Shown here one piece after another: positions 12,050 to 22,401 of a stretch of DNA of 64,000 nucleotides. Each line of letters starts with the position of its first letter. Within the stretch, counting starts at the first letter, position 1. Under the pieces are notes generated by a model. It was given only the letters and a program-made list of their open reading frames with translations. It was not told the DNA's origin and made no database searches. The translations under genes were made by a program, and so were the position numbers. Source of the DNA: Gordionus sp. m RMFG-2023 (lineage: Eukaryota > Nematomorpha > Gordioida > Chordodea > Parachordodidae); assembly GCF_954871325.1 (NCBI RefSeq), contig NC_088778.1, forward strand, positions 18,709,120 to 18,773,119, read 5' to 3'.

Positions 12050-13168
12050 GAACGGAGATGGTGTGACGCAGGGAAACAAAAATGAAAAAGGGACGTGAGT
12101 GTTGTCTAGGATAGCTCTTTGGTTAGAAGACTACCATTGAAACTGATATAATTAGCTTTGAGAATCGCTATAGATAATCGTTGACGAAGAAAAAAACCCT
12201 CTCGAGGTTCTTCTGAGAGTTTGCTGATTTGTGATCCTAAGTTTTTGAAAAATGCTAAGGCGAGTTTGCCGAAGGTGCCAAGAGTGGTTGATATGATTGG
12301 GATGAAGCAATGATCGTTCATTATTTCTGTGTATTTAGAAGTTTTAAGTTGTTCCTTCTGGTCAAGGATGTTGATGGCGTGGTTGAATGGGGCCAAGGGG
12401 TCAATACAGGAATAGTCCCATACCAAAAGTTGGCCTCTCCTCCATGGGATTTGAGAGATCCCGTCAGGACGTTTACCGTCAGATCTAAAAAGACCCTGTG
12501 GTTCTAGAGTGGAAGGAATTTGGGCGGATTTCAGTGCATGTTGGATGATTGTATTACATTGCTTGTGTCTGATGAATCGTCCATTGCAGGAGCGACAATG
12601 TAAACTATGTCTACCCTTCGAGTCAACTGGCGAGTTGCACCCTGAGCAGATGTGAGGGTGAGTGATGGAACAATTTAGACGAATGCCGATGGCGTGGTTA
12701 AATTCATTGTTGGATAGCTGAAGCTGAAGATTGGTAGATGGGATGGCCTCAAGAAACTCATGTCCCGTACCATTGAGCAGGGAAGAGAATAGGGTGCGGT
12801 CGGTAGATTGCATGCTAGATAAGAGAGTTTCAACGCAGCGAGCAACTACTGGTGCATCCCAGTCTTTCTGTCTATGGGTTGTGGGGGGATGAGAATCAGC
12901 ATTGATCCTTGTTTTCCAAATATCCATAGCCACGATTAAGGAAAGGACTTCTTTAGAATTATGGGCGGTGGTTATTGGCTTTGTCAAGAGACTACTCGAT
13001 ATGAAAGTAGTTATTGCTAAGTCATGTGAAGATCTGATGCCGAGACCACCAAATTTGGTTGAAAGAGTTGCTTGAGCCCAAGTGGTTTCGTTGAATCTGA
13101 TATTTACTATTTTTTCGGTTAAGTCCTTTATTCCTTTTTCGTAAGCTTGGAGAGGAATAGGATATTTA
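12050..13168 (-). pseudogene. RLE-type LINE, 5'-truncated, C-terminal region
   Basis: This is the 3' end of a non-LTR retrotransposon ORF, open without stops from about 13168 to 12106 on the minus strand (~350 codons). In order it shows FGGLGIRSS and a DWDAPVV segment, then a CCHC finger (C-SG-C...GRHSLHC), then a restriction-like endonuclease core with RH, RPDG and LVWDYSCID. That layout matches the early-branching LINEs (R2, R4, NeSL, Hero type) that use a PD-(D/E)xK endonuclease instead of APE. RT is missing through 5' truncation. The truncation point abuts Helitron helicase sequence at 13173, so it apparently inserted into the Helitron. The uninterrupted frame suggests a young insertion. 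It is homologous to the elements at 38133 and 55310. Confidence 0.8.
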
Positions 13169-13172
13169 AAAA

Positions 13173-13956
13173 TTGGTGTTGACCGAAGTGCGTAAAGCTA
13201 TAAATAGTGTTGAAATCCCACCTTATTTGCTTGAAAATGATTCATTAATAAAATGTGTGTATGGTAATTCTATAGAAATTGCTGATATAGATAGTCTTTC
13301 TACTAAAATAATATTAACCACCAAAAATAAAATTGCACTTACCCTCAACAACGATATCATTAATATAATTTCAGGCCCTATCAAACATTATTATAGTGCA
13401 GATTCCATTGAAAGCGATAATAAGGATGATATAATGAATTTTCCAATAGAATTTTTGCATTCACAAACTCCATCCGGTATGCCACCTCACAAGCTAACAC
13501 TTAAGGTTGGTACAATTGTTATGCTATTACGCAACTTGAACCCAAAGAAAGGACTTTGTAATGGTACCCGTTTAATCATACGACATTTACATATTAATTT
13601 TATCGACGCTGAGGTATTGACAGGCACTAATAAGGGTTATCGAGTTTTTCTCCCACGAATAGATATAGCTCCAAGTGACTCTCAGTTATCATTTACTTTA
13701 AAAAGACGACAGTCTCCTAATTCCCGCTTTTGTGATTACAATAGATAAAAGTCAAGGACAAACTTTTGATCATGTAGGCTTATTCCTCCCTGAGCCCGTC
13801 TTTGCCCATGGACAACTATATGTGGCTCTTACTAGATGTAAATCTCAAAATAATATGAAAAATATGATTCTGCCATCAGAATTACAAGGAAAAATTTTAA
13901 AAAATGATAAAACATTCACACAAAATATCGTATATAATGAAATCTTAAATTCATAA
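13173..13956 (+). pseudogene. Helitron Pif1-like helicase, C-terminal half
   Basis: Two overlapping frames (13173-13748 and 13732-13956) encode the end of a Helitron Rep-helicase. The first has YYSADSI, PSGMPPHKLTLKVG and MLLRNLNPKKGLCNGTRLI. The second has TIDKSQGQTFDHVGL and FAHGQLYVALTRCKS, the Pif1 motifs V/VI. One frameshift near 13735 separates them. Rep and the N-terminal helicase motifs are absent, because the sequence upstream is an inserted LINE. The usual product unwinds DNA during rolling-circle transposition. After the TAA at 13954-13956 the same frame stays open into the mini-exon array. A 48-nt intron (GTATAT at ~13930 to AAG at 13977) would remove the stop, but that is only a possibility. 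Confidence 0.85.
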
Positions 13957-13977
13957 TTTGTAAGAAATTTAAAAAAG

Positions 13978-16953
13978 TCACCAACTTTGTTATTCACCAT
14001 CAAATCACCAACTTTACATCATCTTCAAAAACGAAACCATCTTGAGCAAAGAAAAGAGAACTTCTTCACCATCGCTAAACCATCTTCCTCACCAACAACA
14101 GTAAATTCTATTTTGTAATTTCAATTTACATATTTCAGGTTATTTACGGCAAACTACGAGTAAGGATATTACAACATCATCTTCAAAAACGAAATCACAT
14201 TGAGCAAAGAAAAGAAAACTTCTTCACCATAGCTAAACCATCTTCCTCACCAACAACAGTAAATTCTATTTTATAATTTCAATTTACACGTTTTTTTTCA
14301 GGTTATTTACAGCAAACTACGAGCAAGGAAATTACAACATCATCTTCAAAAACGAAACCACATTGAGCAAAGAAAAGAGAACTTCTTCACCATCGCTAAA
14401 CCATCTTCCTCACCAACAACAGTAAATTCTACTTTATAATTTCAATTTACACGTTTTATTTCAGGATATTTACGGCAAACTACGAGCAAGGAAATTACAA
14501 CATCATCTTCAAAAACGTAACCACATTGAGGAAAAAAAAGAGAACTTCTTCACCATCGCTAAACCATCTTCCTCACCAACAACAGTAAATTCTATTTTAT
14601 AATTTCAATTTACACGTTTTTTTTCTGGTTATTTACGGCAAACTACGAGCAAGGAAATTACAACATCATCTTCAAAAACGAAACCACATTGAGCAAAGAA
14701 AAGAGAACTTCTTCACCATCGCTAAACCATCTTCCTCACCAACAACAGTAAATAGAGATTCTATTTTATAATTTCAATTTACGTTTTTTTTCAGGTATTT
14801 ACGGCAAACTACGAGCAATGAAATTACAACATCATCTTCAAAAACGAAACCACATTGAGCAAATAAAAGGAACTTCTTCTCCATCGCTAAACCATCTTCC
14901 TCACCAACAACAGTAAATTCTACGATATAATTTCAATTTACACGTTTTATTTCAGGTTATTTACGGCAAACTACGAGAAAGGAAATTACAACATCATCTT
15001 CAAAAACGAAACCACATTGAACAAAGAAAAGAGAACTTCTTCACCATCGCTAAACCATCTTCCTCACCAACAACAGTAAATTCTATTTTATAATTTCAAT
15101 TTACACGTTTTTTTTCAGGTTATTTACGGCAAACTACGAGCAAGGAAATTACAACATAATCTCCAAAAACGAAACCACATTGAACAAAGAAAAGAGAACT
15201 TCTTCACCATCGCTAAACCATCTTCCTCACCAACAACAGTAAATTCTACGATATAATTTCAATTTACACGTTATTATTTCAGGATATTTACGGCAAACTA
15301 CGAGCAAGGAAATTACAACATCATCTTCAAAAACGAAACCACATTGAGCAAAGAAAAGAGAACTTCTTCACCATCGCTAAACCATCTTCCTCACCAACAA
15401 CAGTAAATTCTATTTTATAATTTCAATTTACACGTTTTATTTCAGGATATTTACGGCAAACTACGAGCAAGGAAATTACAACATCATCTTCAAAAACGTA
15501 ACCACATTGAGCAAAGAAAAGAGAACTTCTTCACCATCGCTAAACCATCTTCCTCACCAACAACAGTAAATTCTATTTTATAATTTCAATTTACACGTTT
15601 TTTTCTGGTTATTTACGGCAAACTACGAGCAAGGAAATTACAACATCATCTTCAAAAACGAAACCACATTGAGCAAAGAAAAGAGAACTTCTTCACCATC
15701 GCTAAACCATCTTCCTCACCAACAACAGTAAATTCTATTTTATAATTTCAATTTACACGTTTTTTTTCAGGTTATTTACGGCAAACTACGAGCAATGAAA
15801 TTACAACATCATCTTCAAAAACGAAACCACATTGAGCAAATAAAAGAGAACTTCTTCTCCATCGCTAAACCATCTTCCTCACCAACAACAGTAAATTCTA
15901 CGATATAATTTCAATTTACACGTTTTATTTCAGGTTATTTACGGCAAACTACGAGAAAGGAAATTACAACATCATCTTCAAAAACGAAACCACATTGAAC
16001 AAAGAAAAGAGAACTTCTTCACCATCGCTAAACCATCTTCCTCACCAACAACAGTAAATTCTATGTTATAATTTCAATTTACACGTTATTATTTCAGGTT
16101 ATTTACGGCAAACTACGAGCAAGGAAATTACAACATCATCTTCAAAAACGAAACCACATTGAACAAAGAAAAGAGAACTTCTTCACCATCGCTAAACCAT
16201 CTTCCTCACCAACAACAGTAAATTCTACGATATAATTTCAATTTACACGTTATTATTTCAGGATATTTACGGCAAACTACGAGCAAGGAAATTACAACAT
16301 CATCTTCAAAAACGAAACCACATTGAGCAAAGAAAAGAGAACTTCTTCACCATCGCTAAACCATCTTCCTCACCAACAACAGTAAATTCTATTTTATAAT
16401 TTCAATTTACACGTTGTTTTTCAGGTTATTTACGGCAAACTACGAGCAAGGAAATTACAACATCATCTTCAAAAACGAAACCACATTGAGCAAAGAAAAG
16501 AGAACTTCTTCACCATCGCTAAACCATCTTCCTCACCAACAACAGTAAATTCTACTTTATAATTTCAATTTACACGTTGTTATTTCAGGATATTTACGGC
16601 AAACTACGAGCAAGGAAATTACAACATCATCTTCAAAAACGAAACCACATTGAGCAAAGAAAAGAGAACTTCTTCACCATCGCTAAACCATCTTCCTCAC
16701 CAACAACAGTAAATTCTACTTTATAATTTCAATTTACACGTTTTATTTCAGGTTATTTACGGCAAACTACGAGCAAGGAAATTACAACATCATCTTCAAA
16801 AACGAAACCACATTGAGCAAAGAAAAGAGAACTTCTTCACCATCGCTAAACCATCTTCCTCACCAACAACAGTAAATTCTACTTTATAATTTCAATTTAC
16901 ACGTTTTATTTCAGGATATTTATGGCAAACTACGAGCCATGGCAAAACATTAA
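13978..16953 (+). repeat. Array of 163-bp exon-intron units (40-residue repeat)
   Basis: Eighteen copies of a unit run in tandem: a first partial exon (13978-14100), 17 full units starting at 14139 with mean period 163 bp, and a short last exon (16915-16953). In each full unit a 120-nt block is open in one frame and encodes a 40-residue, basic, Gln/Lys/Arg-rich peptide starting (V/D)IYGKLRARKLQ, containing KRNHIEQRKENFF and ending SSSPTT. The block is followed by GTAAATTCT, ~30 nt of AT-rich DNA, a pyrimidine run and CAG: a 43-nt intron look-alike with an in-frame stop. Every block is phase 0, so exons could be skipped without frame loss. The last reads DIYGKLRAMAKH then TAA. Differences between blocks are few, several of them silent. 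Blocks 4 and 10 have CTG at the acceptor, and block 5 is 118 nt. The first exon continues the helicase frame. No homologue is known to me. Confidence 0.75.
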
Positions 16954-16955
16954 CA

Positions 16956-16961
16956 AATAAA
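16956..16961 (+). promoter_or_regulatory. Polyadenylation signal AATAAA after the array
   Basis: AATAAA begins two bases after the TAA that closes the last short exon of the array (16951-16953). The position supports reading the array as a transcribed gene with a 3' end here. Confidence 0.5.
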
Positions 16962-17096
16962 AGTCAAGATACGGTGATATACCCGACTAATGCTTAAAAT
17001 TCTTACATTCCTCTCAATTTTGAAAATATTTTAAATCTCCTTTTTTAGATAAAATTTTCTATATTATAAAATTTATTATATTATATTTTTTATATG

Positions 17097-17829
17097 GCTA
17101 CAAATGCATATGTGTTGTAACCCGATAATCATCAACTCTTGAAGTATAAATATTTTTTACATTTTCTTATAATTCATATCTTTGTCTCTTTTTTTCTATT
17201 TCTTCCTTCTTTTTTTCATTTCTTTGCTCCCCTAAAATCCATCTCCTACCTTCACGCGGGGAGTGAACAGCAATTCTGACTAACAGGAGCTCTGGTAAAT
17301 AATGTTAGTATTTAGAGTGCTAATAAGAGATATTGTTTCATTTTTGTAATTTTAAATAAAAATTTCTAAATCACATCTCAAATTATAATTCCCCGTCATT
17401 CTTGACGGGTGATCAGTGTCTGATAAATAATGTTAGTATTTAGGGTGCTAATAAGAGATATTGTTTCATTTTTGTAATTTTAGATATAAATTTCTAAATC
17501 ACATCTCAAATTATAATTCCCCGTCATTCTTGACGGGTGATCAGTGTGATGCTAATATGAGATATTTTTTCATTTTTATTCATTTTTGTAATTTAAAATA
17601 TAAATTTCGAAATCACATCTCATAAAATAGGAAAATTTCTGATTCATCCATCATCAAATAAAGGTAAAATATATTATTCATCAGTCATTGAATAAAAAAG
17701 ACAATTCATCACTCTTAGTCTTAATGGGTTGGAATTGGCCTGAAGGAGGAGGGGGAGGGGTAAAAAGAATTATCGTAAAAGAACGAATAAAATTCTCATC
17801 CCCGTCATTTTTGACGGGTTATCAACTAG
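17097..17829 (+). mobile_element. Helitron 3' end: tandem hairpins and CTAG terminus
   Basis: The segment ends in a 7-bp-stem hairpin, CCCGTCATTTTTGACGGG (17801-17818), seven bases, then CTAG (17826-17829) followed by T. That is the classic Helitron 3' end (hairpin ~10 nt before CTRR, insertion before T). Two further hairpins, CCCGTCATTCTTGACGGG, lie at 17392-17409 and 17520-17537 inside direct repeats of period 128, so the 3' end is built from tandem subterminal copies. The last 300 bases resemble 42872-43210 on the opposite strand, which ends with the same hairpin, spacing and CTAG. Together with the helicase at 13173 this defines one Helitron; its 5' TC end was not found. Confidence 0.85.
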
Positions 17830-18335
17830 TAATAAATAAAACACAAAAAATACATAGAACACAATGATTATGTCAAAAATATTTTTTGAAAATTAAATTT
17901 TTATATGAAAGAAAATACCACCTTGATTATGTATCTATTTGATGTGATCGGCGAATATTTAGTTATAGTGTAATAGTTTTTACGAAATAATTTAGTTATA
18001 GTATAATAGTTTTTACGAAATAGATTTTATCGATTTTTATATGTTTATCGTTGTTGAAAAAAAAGAAAGAAATATAATATTATTACTGTTTTTGTGTAGA
18101 TTATTTTTGTATTTATTTTTTTTCGCGATGTTATATAAAGTAAAAAAAAAAAAAATCATTATTATTCCTTCTGCTCAAAGAAAATTTGAAAAAAGAATTT
18201 TAGCATTTTTAGTTAAGGAAGGAAAAAGAAAATAAAAATATATCAAGTAAAAAAAAAGAAGTATTTAAAATTAAAAAGATTAGGTCGTAAGTTAGAGTTG
18301 TAATAGGTTAGAAAATGGTGGCCAAGAACTCGCGA
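17830..18335. other. AT-rich DNA, no gene seen
   Basis: Contains a short direct repeat (TTTAGTTATAGTRTAATAG with TTTTTACGAAATA, about 17957-18022) and a lysine-rich 64-codon frame at 18041-18235 that is low complexity and unlikely to be a gene. Confidence 0.4.
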
Positions 18336-18339
18336 CCTT

Positions 18340-18845
18340 CTAAGTGAGCAAACGATAGTGAGTTTAGTACCCATTTGTTGGGCGGTTATATTCAGCAAGC
18401 GATAGTTAAGAGTTTAATACCCAATTGTTGTGTGGTTACATTGAGAAAGCGATAGTTAAGAGTTTATTACCCATTTGTTGGGGGGTTAAGACAAAAGAAC
18501 AAATTATACGAAAGTGCTGCCCAAATTTTGGCCAGAAAAAACCTGTTACACGGAAGTGCTGCCCAAATTTTTACGAATATAAACCTATTAAAATTCGCTC
18601 AAATTTTTACTAAATAAGCCTAGTACATGGAAATGCTGCCCAAATTTTACGAATATAAACCTATTAGAAATTCGCTCATTTTTTTTACTAAATAAGCCTA
18701 GTACACGGAAGTGCTGCCCAAATTTTTGCATATATAAATCTGTTAGACGAAATTTACCCAAAATTTTAGTAAAAAAGCCAGTTCCACGGAAGTGCTGCCC
18801 AAATTTTGTTAAGCGTAAGTCTGTTACAAGATTTACAAGGATTTT
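18340..18845 (+). repeat. Two degenerate tandem repeat blocks
   Basis: First block: GCGATAGTTAAGAGTTTA with CCCATTTGTTG, ~60-bp period, about three units (18345-18490). Second block: GGAAGTGCTGCCCAAATTT, ~75-90 bp period, five units (18510-18830). They sit just upstream of the gag-like fossil and may be its non-coding leader or terminal sequence. Confidence 0.6.
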
Positions 18846-18899
18846 GTCATATATTAACCTATTAAGTGTGCATGTTTATGTGCATCATCGGATTATTTA

Positions 18900-20360
18900 C
18901 GCTCCTTGTAATATCTTACTTATTGACATCACAAATAACCAAGATTTTTATTTTGAAATTAATCATAAATTTTTTATAACACCAGGATGAAAAGTTCAAT
19001 TTGTTAAATACTGGGAGGTTCAGTATGATATTTTTGGAGCGCTGGCTATACTATTAATATGGATATGTAGTTTATTTGGGGCAGGAGAATGAGGAGTCGC
19101 AGTGTAGGAATTAATGGACAAACTTTGACCATTGAGGGACATAATGGAGAGGATATGATGGGTAAAGTTACTTGGTTACCGGTTCAGGAGTTAATTAAAG
19201 GGTGGATGGATAGCGATATAAACAGTAATATATGGTTCTGATAAACAAAGTTTAGAAAATAATCAAGTGTTGAGACCATGAGAGCCAAGAGAGAATTCTC
19301 GGGAAAGGAGATTGGAAATAAAAATTTTGAGTCTCGAGGGAGAGTAGTAATGAGTTGTTATAATTGTGGTAAGGTCATATGCTCAGAGATTGCAGTGAGG
19401 CGAAATGTTTTGGTTGTGGGAAGTTAGGACATATAGCCCTTTATTGTCCAGGTAAGCAAGAGAGATTAAGATGTGCGGGTTGTGGTAGGTTTGGGCCTAA
19501 TAAAGAGGAATGTAATGCGAACAACTACAATAACAAGAGTGGTTTTCCTTAGAGAGGTATGAGTCAGAATGCTTCAAATGTGAGGATAATTGAGCGGGAG
19601 AGAATGGAAAAGGTGGGGGCAGTTAATGTCCAGGAATTGGAGGAATAAAATATGGAATGTTTTCGATGCCGAAAGGGTGGGCATGTGGCGCGGGATTGTG
19701 AGAATTTGTGACTATATGATATTGAAAAAACTGCAGTACGGGTCGGGGCAAGACGGTTAAGAGGGACAAGGACGGGGTTTAATCAGCAAAAAACAAATAA
19801 GGAGGAATGCGTAAATATGCTACAAGAGGGGATAGTACATGATCCTTGTCCTAGAGTGATGATAAATTTAGGGGGAAGAATGGTTCCCAAGTTGTTTGAT
19901 ACAAGCAGCCTTCGGTAATTGGATATAATCTTATATTGCTGATAAGTTTCAGCAGATAGAGGAATTATTAATTACTTCCAAAAATTAAAAAGAATTGGTC
20001 CATGGTAGTTTTTGGGGAGTATTTTCATGGTGGGGTTGTACCAATAACGAGTGAAGAATATGCTGGTATGACATTGAAAGAGAATGTGTTGCCGGGAATT
20101 GAGACCATGTTTAATGAGGGAACCATAGAAAATAATTCTAGGAGCGAAATAAGGAGCAATAATTTAAGGAGCGAAACTGATCAAAATAATTCAAGGAGCG
20201 ATAATTTAAGGAACGAAATAAGGAGAAACAATTCTAGGAGCGAAACAAGGAGCGAAGCAAGTCAAAATAATTCAAGGAGCGAACCAAGGCAAAACAATTC
20301 TAGGAGCGAAACAAAGAGCGATAATTTAAGGAGCGAAACAAGAGACAATGGTTAAAATAA
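18900..20360 (+). mobile_element. Fossil gag-like region of a retroelement
   Basis: A plus-strand fossil with a cluster of CCHC zinc knuckles at about 19.35-19.72 kb, followed by sequence resembling a retroelement aspartic protease start near 19.86 kb. From 20128 to 20340 short units encode a repeated Asn-Asn-Ser-Arg-Ser-Glu pattern. No RT or integrase follows and no LTRs were identified. It is broken (several disruptions), incomplete and of uncertain, probably old, age; LTR-retroelement-like, with family unresolved. Confidence 0.55.
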
Positions 20361-20375
20361 AATAAAAAATAGATA

Positions 20376-20990
20376 TGGTTTTTAGAGATTTACTTATCTC
20401 CAGGTTTGGGAAAAAATTTTGAAAATTACTATGGGTTGGCCAGGCTTGAGAAAATTTTTTTATAAAATTATTTGGGCTCGGCTTGGAAAATATTTTTTAA
20501 TTATATTGGGCTGAGCTTAGGGAAAATTTTTCAAAATTATTATGAGCTTGGACTCTTAGGATTTTTTTTATTATTAACTTTGGGTCAGACATTGGCCTAA
20601 AACAAACTTTTTTTGCAGGCCTGAGCTCGGCCTGATCAAAAAACCAAGGCCTATGAAAATCTGATTTTGATTGTATTTTTAAATTCATTATGATTGTTTA
20701 AATATTTTATTTCAGTTCCAACTACCAAAATTTTATGATCTTTCATTGGGCTTGGAAGAATTTTTCAAACTTATTATGGCTTTGTATTGCCTGGGAATTT
20801 TTTTAATATTAAATATTAGGAATAAGTAATCAGTAATATTTAACAAATAATATTGGTATTATCAAGTAAAAGCTTTAAATTTATTTTTACTCAAAATAGT
20901 ATTTACCCTTAGTTTTAATGGATTGAACATGGCCTGAAGGGGGGGGGGGGTAAAAGAATAAAAATTGGACATTATTTTCAAATAACAGAT
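20376..20990 (+). repeat. Helitron-tail-related repeat, copy A
   Basis: Starts TTTTTAGAGATTTACTTATC and ends in GGCCTGAAGG with a long G-run and TAAAAGAATAAAAATTGG. The same sequence recurs in the same orientation at 48260-48860, and its G-rich end matches the segment just before the Helitron terminus at 17701-17790. The interior is a degenerate ~40-bp repeat of GGGCTTGG, A/T-run and ATTATG. Non-coding. Confidence 0.7.
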
Positions 20991-22360
20991 AACACTTGAA
21001 AAGATTATGAGATGATGGTATCAAATAAACTGATGAAAAATGAAGCGAATCTTTGAAATTAAATGAAATAATATTTTTGTTTGGAGAGGTCTGTGAAGGT
21101 TGGGTGTGTTGTAATTGTGTATTTTATATTATATATATAACTTTATTTAATATCCAATGTCAATCAAATAATGTTTATATTTAGTTTCATATAATATCCA
21201 ATGGCAAAATTATATGTTATACATGTCAAACATCAATATGATAATACTATGGATTAGATGGAAAAAAGTGATCATCTGACAACCAACTCCTTTGTTGTAT
21301 AACATTTAAAATAATGATTGTATTTGATGAATAGAATATATGTTAATATATTGGAATTATTTTACTGGTCAATGTTTAAATTGGAATTATTTTAAATGGT
21401 TCATGGTTTAGGTCCTGTTTGTAAAAAATAATATTTGTTCGGATTGAACCTTTAAAAAAACGGGTCAGACCTTCGCAAACAAGCGTATTAAAATTTTGTA
21501 AAAAGAGAATTTAAATTTCAACACTAAGAGAATTTAAATTTCAACACTAAGAGAATTTAAATTTCAACACTATTCTTTAAAAATAATATTGAGCCGTATA
21601 CAATTAAAAATTTTCAAGATTCTCTTCTGTCAAATTATATCTATAAAGAGGAAGTATAAACTTTAGGGCCTGAATTAAGTAGATGGAACCATCAAATAGC
21701 GTTATAGAATCAAAATATTATTGATATTTTTTAGTAAAAACTTATTATAAATCATCTTTAAAGAGTTAAAACATCAAAGGGGTTCAATACTGTTTGGAGG
21801 CATTTTTGAAGGTTCGGTGACAATTTTTTTACGGGTTTAATGGTTCAGTTTGAATCCCTTATTTTTATATATTATTAAAAATAAAATTTCATTTTTATTT
21901 AACTTATAATTATTCTTTATATAATAAAAATATTAAATTAAAATAATTTTTCTATTCAATATTTTTTGGGCCAATCATTTAAATTTATGATTTTTTTTTA
22001 AAATTCAAATTAAACTAAAGAAATTAGGAAATAATTTTCAATTATGATCCAAGTCCCTATAAGAGCCCTGCAAATTTATTTTGTTTTGTCTCGAGTACTG
22101 TTCGAAATTTTTAATTGAAAAATATAAATTAAACGCGTTTTTTGTCCTAATTCCAAGGGTAATAAAAGAAGAAAAACATCAATTTCTATTATTTTTATGC
22201 CAGTGCCCGAAAACAATTTTTAAAAATTCAAGCCTATTCCAGACCTATTTTTTATTTTCAAATTGCATGGCTCTCCTTATAATTATGAGGAAATAACCGA
22301 TTCATATCTTTATTCTTATAATAGTCAATAATCATAATAATATGGATTAGAAAAAAATCA
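20991..22360. other. AT-rich DNA with one short tandem repeat
   Basis: No gene is supported. A 23-bp unit (GAGAATTTAAATTTCAACAC plus TAA) is repeated three times at 21505-21571. Patches at 21410-21480 and 21800-21860 (CGGATTGAACC, GGTTCGGTG) may be MITE fragments. Confidence 0.45.
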
Positions 22361-22363
22361 ATA

Positions 22364-22369
22364 TTTATT
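22364..22369 (-). promoter_or_regulatory. Polyadenylation signal for the HORMAD gene
   Basis: On the minus strand AATAAA lies 33 bases past the TAA stop of the HORMA-domain gene, a usual place for a metazoan poly(A) signal. Confidence 0.5.
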
Positions 22370-22401
22370 GAAATTCGTTCAAAGATACAATTAAAAAAAT
22401 A

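Noticed and set aside
13978-16953. CRISPR-like regular array
   Set aside because: The period is 163 bp with no unique spacers; all units are near-identical throughout, and the setting is eukaryotic with splice-like borders.
13978-16953. Alternative reading frame of the array blocks
   Set aside because: A second frame is open in most 120-nt blocks, but it meets TAG in the first full unit and does not join the helicase frame or the terminal stop.
18041-18235. 64-codon lysine-rich open frame
   Set aside because: Low-complexity A-rich translation with no conserved features.
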